Source: an uncultured Ruminococcus sp.
GTDB taxonomy: Bacteria > Bacillota > Clostridia > Oscillospirales > Ruminococcaceae
Length of the DNA: 8,489 bases
Reading direction: 5' to 3'
Assembly (NCBI GenBank): GCA_945835085.1
Contig: CAMAIG010000043.1
Location: forward strand, 1-8,489
Shown in pieces: positions 5,714 to 8,489 of this stretch; the first letter of the stretch is position 1; each line of letters begins with the position of its first letter. The notes below the pieces were generated by a model that was not told the DNA's origin, ran no database searches, and saw only the letters and a list, made by a program, of their open reading frames with translations. A program made the position numbers and the translations under genes.

Positions 5714-7006
5714 ATGGTTTTTGTTTTGAAGGAAATTGTAATTGATCTTAAGGAGCTTGATACCGAGGAAAAGCTTTACGGCTTTATATCACGGGAAATG
5801 GGGTTTACAGAGGGCACTTTGGATAACGGCACTCTTGCAGCTGCCCTTGAAAAACTTGCGGAAAAGGTGAAATTTACCTTCCGGAATATTTCCGACAGGG
5901 GAGAATATGCAAGGTCTGCCATGAATGTCATAAGAGCCTCCGAAAATACTCTCTGCACCACCGAGCTTTCCTTTGATACCATGAAGCGGTCGGATTTTTT
6001 CTATGACCTGCCCGAGGAGCTTATTGCACAGACTCCTGCTGAGCCGAGAAATTCATCGAGAATGATGTGCGTTGACAGAGATAATGGCACCATACAGCAC
6101 GACCATTTCTATAATCTATGCAGCCATCTCAAAAAAGGTGACCTGCTTGTAATGAACGATTCCCGTGTGCTTCCCGCAAGGCTTTACGGCGAAAAGGAGG
6201 GCACAGGCTCCTTTATCGAGTTTCTCCTTCTGGAGCAGAAGGGTGACAAGACCTGGGAGATACTTGTTCGTCCCGGAAAAAAGGCAAAGCCCGGCACAAG
6301 ATTTTCCTTCGGAAACGGCAGGCTCAGAGCCGAGATAATCGAAACCGTTGAGGGCGGAAACCGAATTGCGAAATTTGAGTGCGAGGGGAATTTCTTCACA
6401 GCCCTGGAGGACGTGGGACAGATGCCCCTGCCCCCATACATTACCAAAAAGCTTGAGGACAAGGAGCGTTATCAGACCGTTTATTCTCATGAGCTTGGCT
6501 CTGCGGCGGCTCCCACGGCGGGGCTTCATTTTACTTCGGAAATGCTTGACGACCTCCGTTCAAGGGGGATAAACACCGCTTTTGTGACCCTTCATGTGGG
6601 ACTTGGCACCTTCCGTCCCGTTAAGGAGGACGATGTTAACCGCCATAAGATGCATTCCGAGCATTACTATCTCCCGAAGGAAACCGCCGAGCTTATCAAA
6701 AAAACCAAAGCCGAGGGTGGGCGTGTCATTGCAGTGGGAACTACCTCCTGCCGAACTCTTGAGAGCGTGGGAACATTCTTCGGGGACATGGACGAGCATG
6801 AGGGATATACGGACATCTTTATTTATCCCGGCTATAAATTCAAGGTAATAGACGGGCTTATCACCAATTTCCACCTGCCCGAAAGTACGCTGATAATGCT
6901 TGTTTCCGCATTTATGGGCTATGACAACACCATGAACGCTTACAGAACAGCCGTAGAGGAGAAATACAGATTTTTCAGCTTCGGTGATTCAATGCTTATA
7001 CTATAA
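5714..7006 (+). CDS. queA: tRNA S-adenosylmethionine ribosyltransferase-isomerase QueA with a barstar-like N-terminal extension
   Basis: QueA transfers and isomerises the ribosyl group of S-adenosylmethionine onto preQ1 in tRNA to give epoxyqueuosine. Residues 90-430 (341 residues, the normal full length) are a complete Que[21 protein letters not shown] at its start, then [11 protein letters not shown] (147-157), [13 protein letters not shown] (262-274), [10 protein letters not shown] (294-303), TTSCRTLES (343-351) and [17 protein letters not shown] (384-400). The first 89 residues are extra. Beginning [20 protein letters not shown] they resemble the barstar ribonuclease-inhibitor family, though the usual YYG-x-NLDAL stretch is degenerate ([19 protein letters not shown]). 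No stop or frameshift separates the parts, and no good ribosome binding site precedes the internal ATG at 5981. The outer start is uncertain: ATG 5714 has GGAAAG directly against it, while TTG 5726 (giving MKEIVIDL) is better spaced. First gene of the queA-PAS-tgt operon. Confidence 0.9.
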   Translation: MVFVLKEIVIDLKELDTEEKLYGFISREMGFTEGTLDNGTLAAALEKLAEKVKFTFRNISDRGEYARSAMNVIRASENTLCTTELSFDTMKRSDFFYDLPEELIAQTPAEPRNSSRMMCVDRDNGTIQHDHFYNLCSHLKKGDLLVMNDSRVLPARLYGEKEGTGSFIEFLLLEQKGDKTWEILVRPGKKAKPGTRFSFGNGRLRAEIIETVEGGNRIAKFECEGNFFTALEDVGQMPLPPYITKKLEDKERYQTVYSHELGSAAAPTAGLHFTSEMLDDLRSRGINTAFVTLHVGLGTFRPVKEDDVNRHKMHSEHYYLPKETAELIKKTKAEGGRVIAVGTTSCRTLESVGTFFGDMDEHEGYTDIFIYPGYKFKVIDGLITNFHLPESTLIMLVSAFMGYDNTMNAYRTAVEEKYRFFSFGDSMLIL

Positions 7007-7017
7007 GGAGTGGGAAA

Positions 7018-8489
<1,472 letters not shown>

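Overview
The window looks like a chromosomal segment from a low-to-mid GC Firmicute of class Clostridia, most like a Ruminococcus or other Oscillospiraceae member. This rests on protein flavour (a zinc-type L31, a clostridial-type Tgt with an RNARH motif, an archaeal/fungal-type Asd), strong AGGAGG-type ribosome binding sites, consensus sigma-A promoters and a lysine riboswitch. No mobile element, tRNA, rRNA or CRISPR array is visible.

Layout. From 1 to about 5640 everything is on the minus strand; from about 5640 to the end everything is on the plus strand. The two blocks diverge from an intergenic region at 5285-5713. Reading the minus block in its direction of transcription: a perfect sigma-A promoter (5608-5636), a lysine riboswitch aptamer (5424-5592), a terminator-type expression platform (5321-5451), then asd, a GNAT acetyltransferase, dapA and dapB. 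Asd makes aspartate semialdehyde, DapA condenses it with pyruvate and DapB reduces the product. This is therefore the entry to diaminopimelate/lysine synthesis, shut off by lysine. A palindrome-rich spacer separates dapA and dapB. Next comes rpmE (ribosomal protein L31) with its own extended -10 promoter, a leader that can fold into a hairpin plus pseudoknot over the ribosome binding site, and its own terminator. After it lie a YigZ/IMPACT family gene and dgt (dNTP triphosphohydrolase), which runs off the left edge.

The plus block is a tight operon: queA with an in-frame barstar-like N-terminal extension, a small stand-alone PAS-domain protein, and tgt, which runs off the right edge. Tgt and QueA act in succession in queuosine modification of tRNA position 34 (preQ1 insertion, then conversion to epoxyqueuosine). 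The PAS protein between them is unexplained.

The points most worth a second look are the barstar-like/QueA fusion, the rpmE leader pseudoknot, the duplicated P5 strand in the lysine riboswitch expression platform, and the PAS gene inside the queuosine operon. Most of the rest is conserved housekeeping.
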